This document shows positions 8,758 to 17,661 of a DNA stretch of 64,000 nucleotides, one piece after another. The translations under genes were made by a program, and so were the position numbers. How positions within the stretch are numbered: the first letter of the stretch is position 1; each line of letters starts with the position of its first letter. The notes under the pieces were generated by a model. The model saw only the letters and a program-made list of their open reading frames with translations. It ran no database searches and was not told the DNA's origin. This stretch comes from Aeriscardovia aeriphila (GTDB taxonomy: Bacteria > Actinomycetota > Actinomycetes > Actinomycetales > Bifidobacteriaceae). The stretch lies in NCBI RefSeq assembly GCF_002259595.1, contig NZ_MWWU01000002.1, positions 806,001 to 870,000 of the forward strand, given 5' to 3'.

Positions 8758-10029
8758 TTAACAAAACGTGGGGTTCCTGTGAAATTCGATGCGCAGGTCG
8801 GTGATTGCCCTGGCTGCTGACGCGGTGGCTGCGGCAGGCACTGTGGTTGCGCTGGCTGAGGTTCGCAGACTTTTGCTTTCCTGCGTCTTCACCCTCTTGA
8901 AGCTCACCACTCTCCCTCGACGGTCAAGAAGGCGCAGTTCTGTGTTGAGCGTCGGTCTGCTGGCCAGATTCAGCACTTGGCGAACTTTCTCACGGTTAGG
9001 CTCCACATTTGCCCGCTTGAGCAGGCGCATCACAAGCCTTGAGCCCAGCACCTCGTCGTCGGTGAGCACTGAGGCTGGCAACTCGAGATTATCAGTGCCC
9101 TCAAGTCGCTTCACGCAGGTGCGTTCCAGCTCGTCGACTCGCCTTTCCAGGCTCGTACGAAGAGCTTGCTCGTGGTGGGCTACGCTCGCCAGATGCTCGC
9201 TCACGCCTTCCCCACCGAGTTCCTTCATCAGTGGAATCAGCCGCTGGCGAATCTGGGAACGCAGAGGAAGGTCGGAAGTGCTGAGGGCTGAATCGCCATT
9301 GGTGGGGTCATCCCACCACTGAACCCCGAAGGCTTCGCAGATGGCCGTAGTCTGGGCGCGTGTGATGTGTAAGAGCGGGCGAAGGAAGGCGACGTCATGG
9401 CGAATGAACGCGGGTGGCATCCCGACGAGCGCATCGGGGCCTGCAGAGCGCAGCAAACCCAGAAGCACAGTCTCAGCCTGATCATCCAACGTGTGAGCAA
9501 GAAGCACTGCGCTCGCCTGAATCCGCTTGGCGTGTGCTGCAATCGCGCGATATCGCGCGGCACGAGCGGCGGCTTCTGGCCCGCCGCGGCGAGGGTCAAC
9601 GCTGATACTGATAATCTCAGCGTGTTCGCAACCTAAACCCAGCGCAACCTGACGAGTGTTGCGGGCGACCTGGGTAGAGCCGGGCTGCATGTGGTGGTCA
9701 ACGCAGACGGCGGCGACGCGCCAGTTAAGCTCGCGCCCGGCGAGAATGGTAACGGCGAGGAGAGCCAGAGAATCGCGACCACCGGAGACGGCGACCAGCA
9801 CCAGCGGCTGGGCAGGCTCAGTGTGCTGCGCGGGATGGGAGGACGGGGCGGTCTCAACGTGCTTAACGGACTGGGCGTGCTGAGAGTGCTGCGTCAGGGT
9901 CTCTTGTGCGCGAAGGCTTGCGAGCACGGCCTCTCGAGCGAGGCGAACTGCCTGCGATTTGCGCGGGCGAAAATCAGCAATTAAGTGCGGGCGGCGAACA
10001 GAAGAAGCGGGAGCCTCATCACAATCCAT
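8758..10029 (-). CDS. tilS: tRNA(Ile)-lysidine synthase
   Basis: Modifies C34 of the tRNA-Ile CAU anticodon to lysidine. The ATP-binding P-loop SGGRDS is at 82-87, and HTLDDQAETVLLGLLR follows. The protein is 423 aa, with a Thr/Ala-rich C-terminus. Two copies of the dispersed word lie inside it: 9086-9095 (peptide TDNLE) and 9608-9617 (peptide EIISIS, another frame). The N-terminal 75 residues before the P-loop domain are longer than usual and His/Gln-rich. Confidence 0.93.
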   Translation of the reverse strand: MDCDEAPASSVRRPHLIADFRPRKSQAVRLAREAVLASLRAQETLTQHSQHAQSVKHVETAPSSHPAQHTEPAQPLVLVAVSGGRDSLALLAVTILAGRELNWRVAAVCVDHHMQPGSTQVARNTRQVALGLGCEHAEIISISVDPRRGGPEAAARAARYRAIAAHAKRIQASAVLLAHTLDDQAETVLLGLLRSAGPDALVGMPPAFIRHDVAFLRPLLHITRAQTTAICEAFGVQWWDDPTNGDSALSTSDLPLRSQIRQRLIPLMKELGGEGVSEHLASVAHHEQALRTSLERRVDELERTCVKRLEGTDNLELPASVLTDDEVLGSRLVMRLLKRANVEPNREKVRQVLNLASRPTLNTELRLLDRRGRVVSFKRVKTQESKSLRTSASATTVPAAATASAARAITDLRIEFHRNPTFC

Positions 10030-10038
10030 GCGCGCCTC

Positions 10039-11568
10039 CTAAGCTGCAATCAGGTCAACGAGGAGCTTATCAATAGCGCGGCTCGCCGCATAATGGCTCG
10101 GCGGATTGTTCACAATCACACTGACCATCACCACTCCCCCGCGCTTGGTTTCAATGCTCGCGACCATACTCGTCACATCATCGAGCGAACCCGACTTCAG
10201 ATGGATCACACCGTGGTCACCATCAGTGAACGCGCGCAGATCACCCGTCGTATCAATCTCGCCGGATACGGGCTGGCCTTCCCAGGCGCTCGCCCCCGCT
10301 GAGTTGAGAAGCTTACCCTGAACAGCAAGCAGGGTGCGTGGGGTCAGAGCCGAGCCGTCAGAAAGGCCGGAAGTATCGGAAAGATTCGCCCCGGCAAGGT
10401 CCACACCTAACTTTTTCACCTTGTCATATACGGCTTTACGCGCCCCCGCCGGCGAATTCTCATAGCCCAGATGGTGAGCAACAAGACGGCCAAACAGCTC
10501 GGCTAGCGTGTTATCCGAGAGGGTGAGCGTCAAATGCAAGATCTGCCACAGCGGAGCAGAGTGAACAACCGCAATCGAGCGCTGAGAAGCAATCGCCTTC
10601 CTCTGGCTGGCACTCGCCTCCTGCTTGCCGTCAGCTCCCTGCTTCACCTGAATTCCCTGCTGGTTCAAGCTCGCGGCAAAGCTCGCCACCGCGGCAGGCA
10701 CTGGGTTTTCTTCGCGAGGAGCATACGCCATCGCTTCAGAATCGGGAACGCCATTCTTCTGCCAGTCACCAAACTGCTTGCCCTGGTCGATGGCCATCGC
10801 GCTCGTCGGCGTGAAATAGCCGATTTGCAAGTATTCTGGCGGCATATGCGCAGGCATGGAACGGGTGAAGAAGCTCTCGTCGACAGCAAGGCTCACTTGA
10901 GTGACTTTCTGCTTCTTGAGTTTCGCGACCGTCTCCTGCGCTAAGCTCGCTAGGCCTGCTCTTCCGGTCACATGCTGAGGGTCACTGATACCACTTCCCA
11001 GCAGCATGTCACCCTGGCCCTTGATTATCAGCGTGGCCTGCCCACCCTGCTGGTTAAGTTCATACACCTCAGTAGCCAGCGTGGAGCTCATATCGAGCGT
11101 ATGAACGGCAGCGAGCGCGGTAAGCGATTTCAGCGTTGAAGCTGGAGTGTACGCCGTGTCAGCATTGTGGCTGCTGACTTCCCTGCCGCGCCCGTCGGAG
11201 ATGGCGAAGCCGTATTTATCGCCTAAATCTGGGGTCTTCTGGAAGTCGTCGACGGCCTTCTTCACGACGTTCATGTCCAGGTCGTATTTGCGCGTGGCAG
11301 CTGTGACGCTGGGAGTGACCTTTCTGCTCGCTACTGTTTCGAGCAAGCTTGCTGGCTGGTAAGGCACATTTTTTGAAGCGCCAGCGTTTCCAGCGCCAGA
11401 AGCGTTACCAGCACCAGCCCCGCCGACAAGGCTCGCTCCGCCCAACATGCCGCGCGTCACCATCTGGTTGTGGTCAGCGCAAATCAGGCCGGAGCCCACC
11501 ACGAGCGCGAGCGCAGCAGAGAGCGTCACACGCGCAGTGCGGGACGCGATTTTTCGCAGCTTCGTCAT
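10039..11568 (-). CDS. dacB: D-alanyl-D-alanine carboxypeptidase/endopeptidase, PBP4 type (S13)
   Basis: Trims peptidoglycan stem peptides outside the membrane. A Sec signal anchor spans residues 12-30. The active-site SxxK is S144TLK147, with SDN (LSDNTLAE) and a KSG triad (HLKSGSLDD) further on, so all three penicillin-binding motifs are present. An Ala/Gly-rich stretch (43-66) follows the signal. 509 aa is in range. It lies 9 bp upstream of tilS and overlaps the GT2 stop by 4 bp, an arrangement typical of actinobacterial dacB-tilS-hpt. Confidence 0.93.
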   Translation of the reverse strand: MTKLRKIASRTARVTLSAALALVVGSGLICADHNQMVTRGMLGGASLVGGAGAGNASGAGNAGASKNVPYQPASLLETVASRKVTPSVTAATRKYDLDMNVVKKAVDDFQKTPDLGDKYGFAISDGRGREVSSHNADTAYTPASTLKSLTALAAVHTLDMSSTLATEVYELNQQGGQATLIIKGQGDMLLGSGISDPQHVTGRAGLASLAQETVAKLKKQKVTQVSLAVDESFFTRSMPAHMPPEYLQIGYFTPTSAMAIDQGKQFGDWQKNGVPDSEAMAYAPREENPVPAAVASFAASLNQQGIQVKQGADGKQEASASQRKAIASQRSIAVVHSAPLWQILHLTLTLSDNTLAELFGRLVAHHLGYENSPAGARKAVYDKVKKLGVDLAGANLSDTSGLSDGSALTPRTLLAVQGKLLNSAGASAWEGQPVSGEIDTTGDLRAFTDGDHGVIHLKSGSLDDVTSMVASIETKRGGVVMVSVIVNNPPSHYAASRAIDKLLVDLIAA

Positions 11569-12830
11569 GCTTCCTCACTCTCTGAATTGCTGGCAGTGAC
11601 AATCTGGCGGCCTTGGTGAGCAATAGGCTTCCACTGAGGCTTAGAAATGAGGGCAAGAATTGAGATTGGCACCAGCGACATAAAGTACACCGGGAAACTG
11701 AGGCAATAACCCAACAGTTCCTTATTCGACGCTTGAATTTTGTCGCGCTCCAAAATGCAACACAACACGGCAAGTGCCATCATCAGAAGCATGCCGCCGA
11801 CTAGGCCGATAATCCAGTTGATGAGCACCTGGTTTTGCGAGCTCACCGTAATGAAACCGAGAGCCGCGAAAACGTAACCAATGATGATGCGCAAGAACCA
11901 CATCGCCGTGAAAGGTGCCAAAAACAGCGAGAAATCAAGAGCGGAGAGATCACGCTCACGGACCATATGCTCCACCAAAGCACCCGCATAGTAGCGCCAC
12001 ACCTGCAAGTAGCCCACCGACCAGCGCAAACGCTGCTGCCAGGATTGACTGAAACGCACCGGCTGCTCGTCATACAAAATAGCGGAATTGCAATAGCCGA
12101 TGCGAATACCGTTGAGCACACAGTTCAAGCCAAATTCCGCATCCTCGGTGAGCAAGTGGAAACGCCAGCCGTCGTTCATGCGCATCACGGCTTGACTGAA
12201 CATGAAACCGGTTCCACCCACCTGAGCGGAGTTACCCAGAATCATGCGCGAAGAGTTAACGAAGCGCATTTCGCGCAGCCACCAAATTCCCGAGCCGGAG
12301 GACACCCAATTTTGGTCGAAGTTCGAAGCGGTTCTAAAACTGGTGACCACCGGGAAGCCTGCTTGGAACACCTTATTCATTTCGGTGAAGTAGTTCGGCT
12401 CGACGAAGTTATCTGCATCGAAGACGAAGAAGGCGTCGTATTGAGAGGCTTGCCCGAGTGCCATCATCTTGTTGAGCAGGAAGGTGAGAGCATAGCCTTT
12501 GCCGATGTGCTCGCTGTCGAAGCGTTCGACGACGTGTTCGCCTAGGTTCTCCACCACTTGAGCGGTGTTGTCGGTGCAGTTGTCGGCGACAACCCAAATA
12601 TCGATGAGGTTTTGTGGGTAGTCATTAGCTCGCAGGGATGCGATGAGGTGCGGTAGAACGTTCTCCTCGTTGCGCGCGGAGACGAGCACGGCGAAGCGTT
12701 GATCTTTGGCCGCCTCGGGGAAGACGCGAGGTTTAGCGAGGAGCGCGACCAGAATGTAGACCACTTGGTAGATGAGCGCTCCCGTGCCCAGCACCATGAG
12801 CAGAATGTCGAGTAGCTGAAGAACCAGCAT
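11565..12830 (-). CDS. Membrane glycosyltransferase, GT2 processive type
   Basis: A polysaccharide-synthase-like GT2 enzyme acting at the inner face of the membrane. There is one N-terminal TM (4-30), then the nucleotide-sugar motifs DNCTDNT and FDADNF, an acceptor-site TEDAE, and QQRLRW (the QxxRW of processive enzymes), then about four C-terminal TM segments. 421 aa. It resembles hyaluronan/PNAG-type synthases, but substrate and product cannot be read from sequence. It overlaps dacB by 4 bp and the AI-2E family gene by 1 bp, so it is in the same operon and probably has an envelope role. Confidence 0.85.
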   Translation of the reverse strand: MLVLQLLDILLMVLGTGALIYQVVYILVALLAKPRVFPEAAKDQRFAVLVSARNEENVLPHLIASLRANDYPQNLIDIWVVADNCTDNTAQVVENLGEHVVERFDSEHIGKGYALTFLLNKMMALGQASQYDAFFVFDADNFVEPNYFTEMNKVFQAGFPVVTSFRTASNFDQNWVSSGSGIWWLREMRFVNSSRMILGNSAQVGGTGFMFSQAVMRMNDGWRFHLLTEDAEFGLNCVLNGIRIGYCNSAILYDEQPVRFSQSWQQRLRWSVGYLQVWRYYAGALVEHMVRERDLSALDFSLFLAPFTAMWFLRIIIGYVFAALGFITVSSQNQVLINWIIGLVGGMLLMMALAVLCCILERDKIQASNKELLGYCLSFPVYFMSLVPISILALISKPQWKPIAHQGRQIVTASNSESEEA

Positions 12831-14527
12831 TAGCGGTGAACCTCCGAGGTCGACTCAAGATTATCACCGCTGTTGTGTTCCTCGTCCGTGTGCGCAGACG
12901 CGCTCGCGAGGTTCTGCTTCATCAGATCCTGCGTCACCATGTCGGGCGAGGCCTGAGCTTCCTGGTTCTTCCTCCACTGCGCGCGCAGCGAACCGGCAGA
13001 ACGCTTCGCCAAAGCAACCGTTTCCGTCGCATCCAGCTCTTCAGCACTCATGAACGGGTGGCCAGGGAAATCGCGCTCATGGTTGGCTTCGCTATTCTCC
13101 TCCGAGTAATCAGCAAACTGCTTCTCTGCTTGAAGAATCTGGAGGTCAGTAGCAGTGATAATCCTGCCGGATGTGGAGCGAACAACACGACCTTGGTCAG
13201 TAAGCTTCTGGGAGAGCAACTGTGCCGAGCGGGCGAGCTTGGACTTCGCCACCTTGCCCGAGCCCACGTCGAGCAAAGTCGAATCCACCAACTCCTGACG
13301 CTGCAAGTAAGCAGTCATCACCACCTGAACCGAAGCGACCACCGGCAGGGCGAGCAAAGCACCCAACAAGCCAAACAGGTTAGAGAAGGCAAACACAGCC
13401 ACCAGGCCCACAGCAGGGTGAACTGCCATCGTATTCTCCTGAATCTTCGGAGCGATGAGCATGTTCTCTATTTGCTGGTAGACCAGCGTATACACAACAA
13501 TCAACAGCGCGGACTTGAGCCCTTGGTCACTCCAGGCGACGATCACCGGCAAAATAGCGCCGATAATGCCGCCAACCATCGGCACAAACTGGGAAATGAT
13601 CGCGTACATCATCGCCAATGGCAGCCAGTAAGGAATGTCCGTCACGCGCATATAAATGCCCATGCAGATGGCTGAAATCACCGCAAGAATGACGCGAGAG
13701 CTCAAGAAGGAGGACACCTGGCCCTCAATCACGCTCCACACCACCAAGAACCTGCGCTGGGAACGCTGAGGAAGCCAGGAGCAAATGCTGCGGCGCATAT
13801 TGGGAAGCCCCGCCGAGAAGTAATAGGTGACGAAGAGAATGACCATCAGTGAGGTGCCAAACTCCATCAGCCAGCTGGCCGCACCTGCCGTCGAACCCAG
13901 AATGTCGGTAATCCAGGAAGTCTGAATATTCTGAGCAATGAGGTTACCTAAAGCGTTGAATGCGGGCAGCTGATAATCAAATTGTGCCCTCACAAAACTG
14001 GCGAGCTCCGAGTACAGGTGAGGAATGCCGGAAATCAAGCCCGTCACCTGCTGGACGAACATGGAGCCAAACATCGCCACCAAAATGCCCACCACAATAA
14101 GCACAGCAAACCACACGCTCAGCGCCGCCACTGAGCGTTTCCACCCGTGACGAACCAGGCCCGCAACAGCAGGTTCCATCGCCAATGCGATAAACAGGCA
14201 GATGATGACGTTAACGAAAAGGCCTTCCACATTCCCCCAGTACTGGTAAATAAAAATACCGAGGAAAATGGCGACCATCACCATCAGGATGGCGCGAGGA
14301 AGCCATGCCGGAGGTTTGCGCGGGTCATTCTCAGCCAGGAAGAGGCGGTTGACGTCGTACTTACGCCTGGCCGACTCCCCTGTTTCACCAGCAGCCTCTT
14401 GAGCTGCTCGCACTTGGTTGAGTTCCACCTGCTTGGTGCGCTCTTTGGCGATCTGCTCTTCTGGCGTGCCTGGCAGCACTACTTTTTGCTGCTCGCCAAT
14501 CTGAGGGATTGCTTTCTGGCTTTTCAT
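12830..14527 (-). CDS. AI-2E/PerM family transporter
   Basis: A 565-aa PerM/AI-2E-family membrane protein. Hydrophobic segments run from about residue 80 to 385 in the usual pattern (a TM pair, a long periplasmic loop, then a cluster). Charged cytosolic tails lie at both ends, the C-terminal one about 150 residues and acidic. Family members export small signals or ions; this substrate is unknown. I chose the ATG at 14527 (MKSQKAI) because upstream in-frame codons read through a region holding the dispersed word (14548-14557). The tail ends GDNLEST, a 9-mer copy of that word. Confidence 0.82.
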   Translation of the reverse strand: MKSQKAIPQIGEQQKVVLPGTPEEQIAKERTKQVELNQVRAAQEAAGETGESARRKYDVNRLFLAENDPRKPPAWLPRAILMVMVAIFLGIFIYQYWGNVEGLFVNVIICLFIALAMEPAVAGLVRHGWKRSVAALSVWFAVLIVVGILVAMFGSMFVQQVTGLISGIPHLYSELASFVRAQFDYQLPAFNALGNLIAQNIQTSWITDILGSTAGAASWLMEFGTSLMVILFVTYYFSAGLPNMRRSICSWLPQRSQRRFLVVWSVIEGQVSSFLSSRVILAVISAICMGIYMRVTDIPYWLPLAMMYAIISQFVPMVGGIIGAILPVIVAWSDQGLKSALLIVVYTLVYQQIENMLIAPKIQENTMAVHPAVGLVAVFAFSNLFGLLGALLALPVVASVQVVMTAYLQRQELVDSTLLDVGSGKVAKSKLARSAQLLSQKLTDQGRVVRSTSGRIITATDLQILQAEKQFADYSEENSEANHERDFPGHPFMSAEELDATETVALAKRSAGSLRAQWRKNQEAQASPDMVTQDLMKQNLASASAHTDEEHNSGDNLESTSEVHR

Positions 14528-14648
14528 ACGCACTGGCCTCACTGTTACTGATAATCTCTGTGTTCTATTATGCTCAAGAAGCCTGATTGTATGCTCAAAA
14601 GCGGGCAAATGTGAAGGTAGTGTCATATTCGCCGATAAAGTAGGATTT

Positions 14649-15827
14649 ATGCTTTCCGTATCGATCATCATCCCTGCATGGAACGAGGCAGAACATATTG
14701 CCGACTGCCTGACTTGCGCCACTCGTCAAACCGTGGCTGCTGCGGAGGTGCTCGTCGTCGATAATAATTCGACTGATAATACGTGTGACATCGTGCAGCA
14801 GTTTATTGACGAGAACCCCGATGCTCACGTCAAGCTGATGCATCAAAGTGCTGAGCAGGGGCTCATTCCTACGAGGAATTACGGTTTTAACCATGCCAGC
14901 GGCGATATTTTAGGCCGCGTTGACGCCGATTCGATGTTGCGCCCCGACTGGGTGGAAGCGGTGAGCACCCTGTTTACTGAGGACCCTCAAGCTATGGGCG
15001 CTTCCGGGCCGGTGGCGTATTATGATATGCCTGCCCGCCAATTCTCGCTGAAGGGTGATGCTGCTATTCGCAAGCATATTTACAAGGCCGACCATGGCCA
15101 GAGCTTGCTTTTTGGCTCGAATATGGCTGTTCGTGCAACCGCGTGGAAGCAGGTTGCCAACGAGGTGTGCCCAGACAAGGAAGATGTGTTGCATGAGGAT
15201 ATTGACCTCTCCTTGCATCTGATCGGTCACCATTTCAAGACGGTGTACTGCCCTCGCATGGTGGTAGGTATTTCGGCTCGCCGTATGGATACGAGTTTTG
15301 AGTCGTTTAAGGCGTATATGCAGCGCTTTAAGAACACTTTTGATGCGCATCCGGAGCATTCGCGTTCGACGCGCCCGGAGTACTTGTTCACCGCGATGTA
15401 CCCGATTTTGCATTTGTGGTACCCGATGTACCAGAAGGTGCTCGATTCTAATGACATCAATCCGGCTGCGCGCGCGTGGCTTAAGCAGCAGATGGAGCTT
15501 TCTGAGGACGATGCTCTCGATACGTGGTCGGAGTTCACGGGCGACACGGAGGACACTGACCCGCAGGAGATGATGAACCGTTCGTTGGGCTTGTCAATGG
15601 CTAATTGGCAGCTCAAGCGCGCAACGGCTCGCCAGGAGAAGGCGCAGGTCAAGCTGGAGAAGGCTCAGGCCAAGTTGGAAAAGGCTGGTGACAAGCTCGA
15701 GAAGGCTGGGGAAAAGGCTCAGGCGAAGCTCGAGAAGATGGAAGCGAAGGCTGAACGTAAGGAAGCCAAGGCTGAGGCGAAGGTTGCGAAGCGCTTGGAG
15801 AAGATTAACAAGAAGTCTGCTGAGTAA
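14649..15827 (+). CDS. GT2 glycosyltransferase with Lys/Glu/Ala coiled-coil tail
   Basis: A soluble GT-A fold: SIIIPAWNEAEHI at the start, DNNSTDNT (metal and UDP contact), RVDADS as the DxD site, and HEDIDLSLHL. Residues 1 to about 315 are catalytic. From about 325 the protein is an almost pure K/E/A heptad-like coiled coil (LEKAQAKLEKAG repeats), highly basic and probably surface- or nucleic-acid-associated. There is no membrane segment. It is a single-gene unit reading away from the AI-2E operon, and it ends at a terminator shared with galE. Confidence 0.85.
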   Translation: MLSVSIIIPAWNEAEHIADCLTCATRQTVAAAEVLVVDNNSTDNTCDIVQQFIDENPDAHVKLMHQSAEQGLIPTRNYGFNHASGDILGRVDADSMLRPDWVEAVSTLFTEDPQAMGASGPVAYYDMPARQFSLKGDAAIRKHIYKADHGQSLLFGSNMAVRATAWKQVANEVCPDKEDVLHEDIDLSLHLIGHHFKTVYCPRMVVGISARRMDTSFESFKAYMQRFKNTFDAHPEHSRSTRPEYLFTAMYPILHLWYPMYQKVLDSNDINPAARAWLKQQMELSEDDALDTWSEFTGDTEDTDPQEMMNRSLGLSMANWQLKRATARQEKAQVKLEKAQAKLEKAGDKLEKAGEKAQAKLEKMEAKAERKEAKAEAKVAKRLEKINKKSAE

Positions 15828-15902
15828 CGCTAGTGAGTTGAGCGCTGGCTTAGCGCTGCGCGCGCGAGATTAGCACTGCTGTTGAACGCAGCCAGAAACG
15901 CA

Positions 15903-15932
15903 AACTGCCCGCACCAAAAGGCGCGGGCAGTT
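15903..15932. terminator. Bidirectional terminator between GT2 and galE
   Basis: AACTGCCCGC (15903-15912) pairs with GCGGGCAGTT (15923-15932). A short T-rich run follows on the plus strand (GTTTATG), and TTTGCGTTT on the minus strand. It lies between convergent genes. Confidence 0.75.
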
Positions 15933-16013
15933 GTTTATGCGCTCAAGCTTCACGACGGTGCGCGATGAGGCGCGGTGATAATCTCAAGCCAAGTGGTTGC
16001 GGTAGGCGTGAGG

Positions 16014-17024
16014 TCAGTCGACCTGCTTCCAGTTGTCGACGTCGATGTGGTGGTTCGGGTTAGCCTGCCATGCCTTCCACGCAGACTCGACGATCTCCTC
16101 GACGTCATACTTGGCGTGCCAGTCCATCACTTCGTTGATGCGCTTGGGAGAGCCGATGAGCAGCGGCGGGTCACCAGCGCGGCGAGCTTCCACTTTCTCT
16201 TGGAATGGCAGACCAGTGACGCGGCGAACCTCTTCGACGATCTGACGCACCGAAGTGCCCTTGCCTGTGCCAACGTTGAAGGCCGAGTATGGGCGGTCGT
16301 CGCGGTCGAGGTAGCTGATAGCAGCAATATGGGCGTCGGCGAGGTCGGAGACGTGGATGTAGTCGCGCACGCAGGTGCCGTCCTCAGTGTCGTAATCGGC
16401 GCCGAAGATTGCGGGAGCCTTACCCTTCTTCAGGTTGTTGAAGACCATCGGGATGAGGTTGAGGATTGCTGGGTCTTCCAGCTCGACTGGGCCGCAGCCT
16501 GCCACGTTGAAGTAGCGCAGGGCGCAGAAGCGGATGCCGTGAGCCTTGGCGACGGCGTTACCCATCCACTCGCCAAAGAGCTTGGTCTGGCCGTAAGGGT
16601 TGATTGGCAGCATTGGCACAACGTCCTCTGGCACAACTGGTACCGGTGGAACACCGTAGGTTGCTGCAGAGGAGGAGAAGACGAGCTTTTCTACACAAGC
16701 GTCAACCATGGCACCCAGCACGTTAAGCATGCCGTTGAGGTTTTGCTGGAAGTAGTAGAGAGGCTTTTCCACCGACTCGCCCACCTGCTTGCGAGCGGCG
16801 AAGTGGATGACGGCGTCCACCTTGTACAGGCGCATGACTTGTGCGAGCACCTTGCGTGCTTCTGGTGCGGCGACGTCCTGAACGACGAGAGGGTTGCCGA
16901 AGGCATGTTCCTTGGTGCCATAGCTCAGATCGTCAACGATGACGACCTGTTCACCGCGTTCCTTCAGGGCATGAACAACGTGACCGCCAATGTAACCGCA
17001 GCCACCCGTGACGAGAACTGTCAT
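16014..17024 (-). CDS. galE: UDP-glucose 4-epimerase
   Basis: Interconverts UDP-galactose and UDP-glucose (Leloir pathway and envelope sugars). The N-terminal NAD-binding TGGCGYIG is at 6-13. SSSAATYG and the catalytic YGQTK follow. 336 aa matches the family exactly from the ATG at 17024, which has AAAGGA seven bases upstream, so I reject the longer frame start. It is monocistronic. A 9-mer copy of the dispersed word (15976-15984) lies just past the stop. Confidence 0.96.
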   Translation of the reverse strand: MTVLVTGGCGYIGGHVVHALKERGEQVVIVDDLSYGTKEHAFGNPLVVQDVAAPEARKVLAQVMRLYKVDAVIHFAARKQVGESVEKPLYYFQQNLNGMLNVLGAMVDACVEKLVFSSSAATYGVPPVPVVPEDVVPMLPINPYGQTKLFGEWMGNAVAKAHGIRFCALRYFNVAGCGPVELEDPAILNLIPMVFNNLKKGKAPAIFGADYDTEDGTCVRDYIHVSDLADAHIAAISYLDRDDRPYSAFNVGTGKGTSVRQIVEEVRRVTGLPFQEKVEARRAGDPPLLIGSPKRINEVMDWHAKYDVEEIVESAWKAWQANPNHHIDVDNWKQVD

Positions 17025-17289
17025 GGTATTCCTTTCTTCCGGTGCTTCTATTATGACCGGTTGACACGTCAAACCCTTGTGTGTGCGTCGTTGACGTGTT
17101 CTGTGCTTTAGTATAACAAGAACTGTTCGCTTTTGTTCTCTTATGTTCGTTTTTGTTCGTTTTATGTTTCTGCGTACTGGGAATCTTGGTAATTGCTGGC
17201 AAATCTCTGTCATCTGCCCGTCACCTTCCTGTCACCTTCCCGTCGCTCCACTTGCAACACGCGGAAAAAACATTTCTTGCCACAAGCTC

Positions 17290-17318
17290 TTGCCAAGTCA
17301 GAAAGCTCCCTGTAATAT
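17290..17318 (+). promoter_or_regulatory. Promoter of tRNA-Glu
   Basis: TTGCCA (17290-17295), a 17-bp spacer and TAATAT (17313-17318) make a near-consensus vegetative promoter 13 bp before the tRNA 5' end. Confidence 0.7.
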
Positions 17319-17331
17319 CGAATCTTGGCTT

Positions 17332-17403
17332 GGCCCCGTCGTCTAACGGTTAGGACATCAGACTTTCACTCTGACAACGAGAGTTCGACTCTCTCCGGGG
17401 CTA
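17332..17403 (+). tRNA. tRNA-Glu (anticodon TTC)
   Basis: Acceptor GGCCCCG pairs with CGGGGCT (terminal G-U). The anticodon arm CAGAC-TTTCACT-CTG gives TTC, and the T-arm holds GTTCGA. CCA is not encoded. Confidence 0.95.
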
Positions 17404-17564
17404 CTTTTCATTTCTCTTTCTTTGTTTCCCCTATTTCTCCCTCGGGTTAAGTGCGCCTTGCCGCACCCTCGCTCAACGCCACCCGCTCAATTCCCAGCGC
17501 AGTCTCTGGCCCTCGTCCAACGCTCCCTCGCCCCATTTCAACATGCCGTCTTTTTATCTATATC

Positions 17565-17576
17565 CTTATCGATAAG
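17565..17576. promoter_or_regulatory. 12-bp palindrome upstream of the GH3 gene, possible operator
   Basis: CTTATCGATAAG is a perfect dyad 86 bp before the beta-glucosidase start. Sugar hydrolases of this family are often under local repressor control. No repressor gene lies nearby, so this is only a candidate site. Confidence 0.35.
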
Positions 17577-17661
17577 ATAGAAAGCACTGCCAGGCAAAGT
17601 AGCCCGCAGGTGCAATACAGAAGTACATCTATAAGTACAGAAAGCACAGATTGGAAAGACT

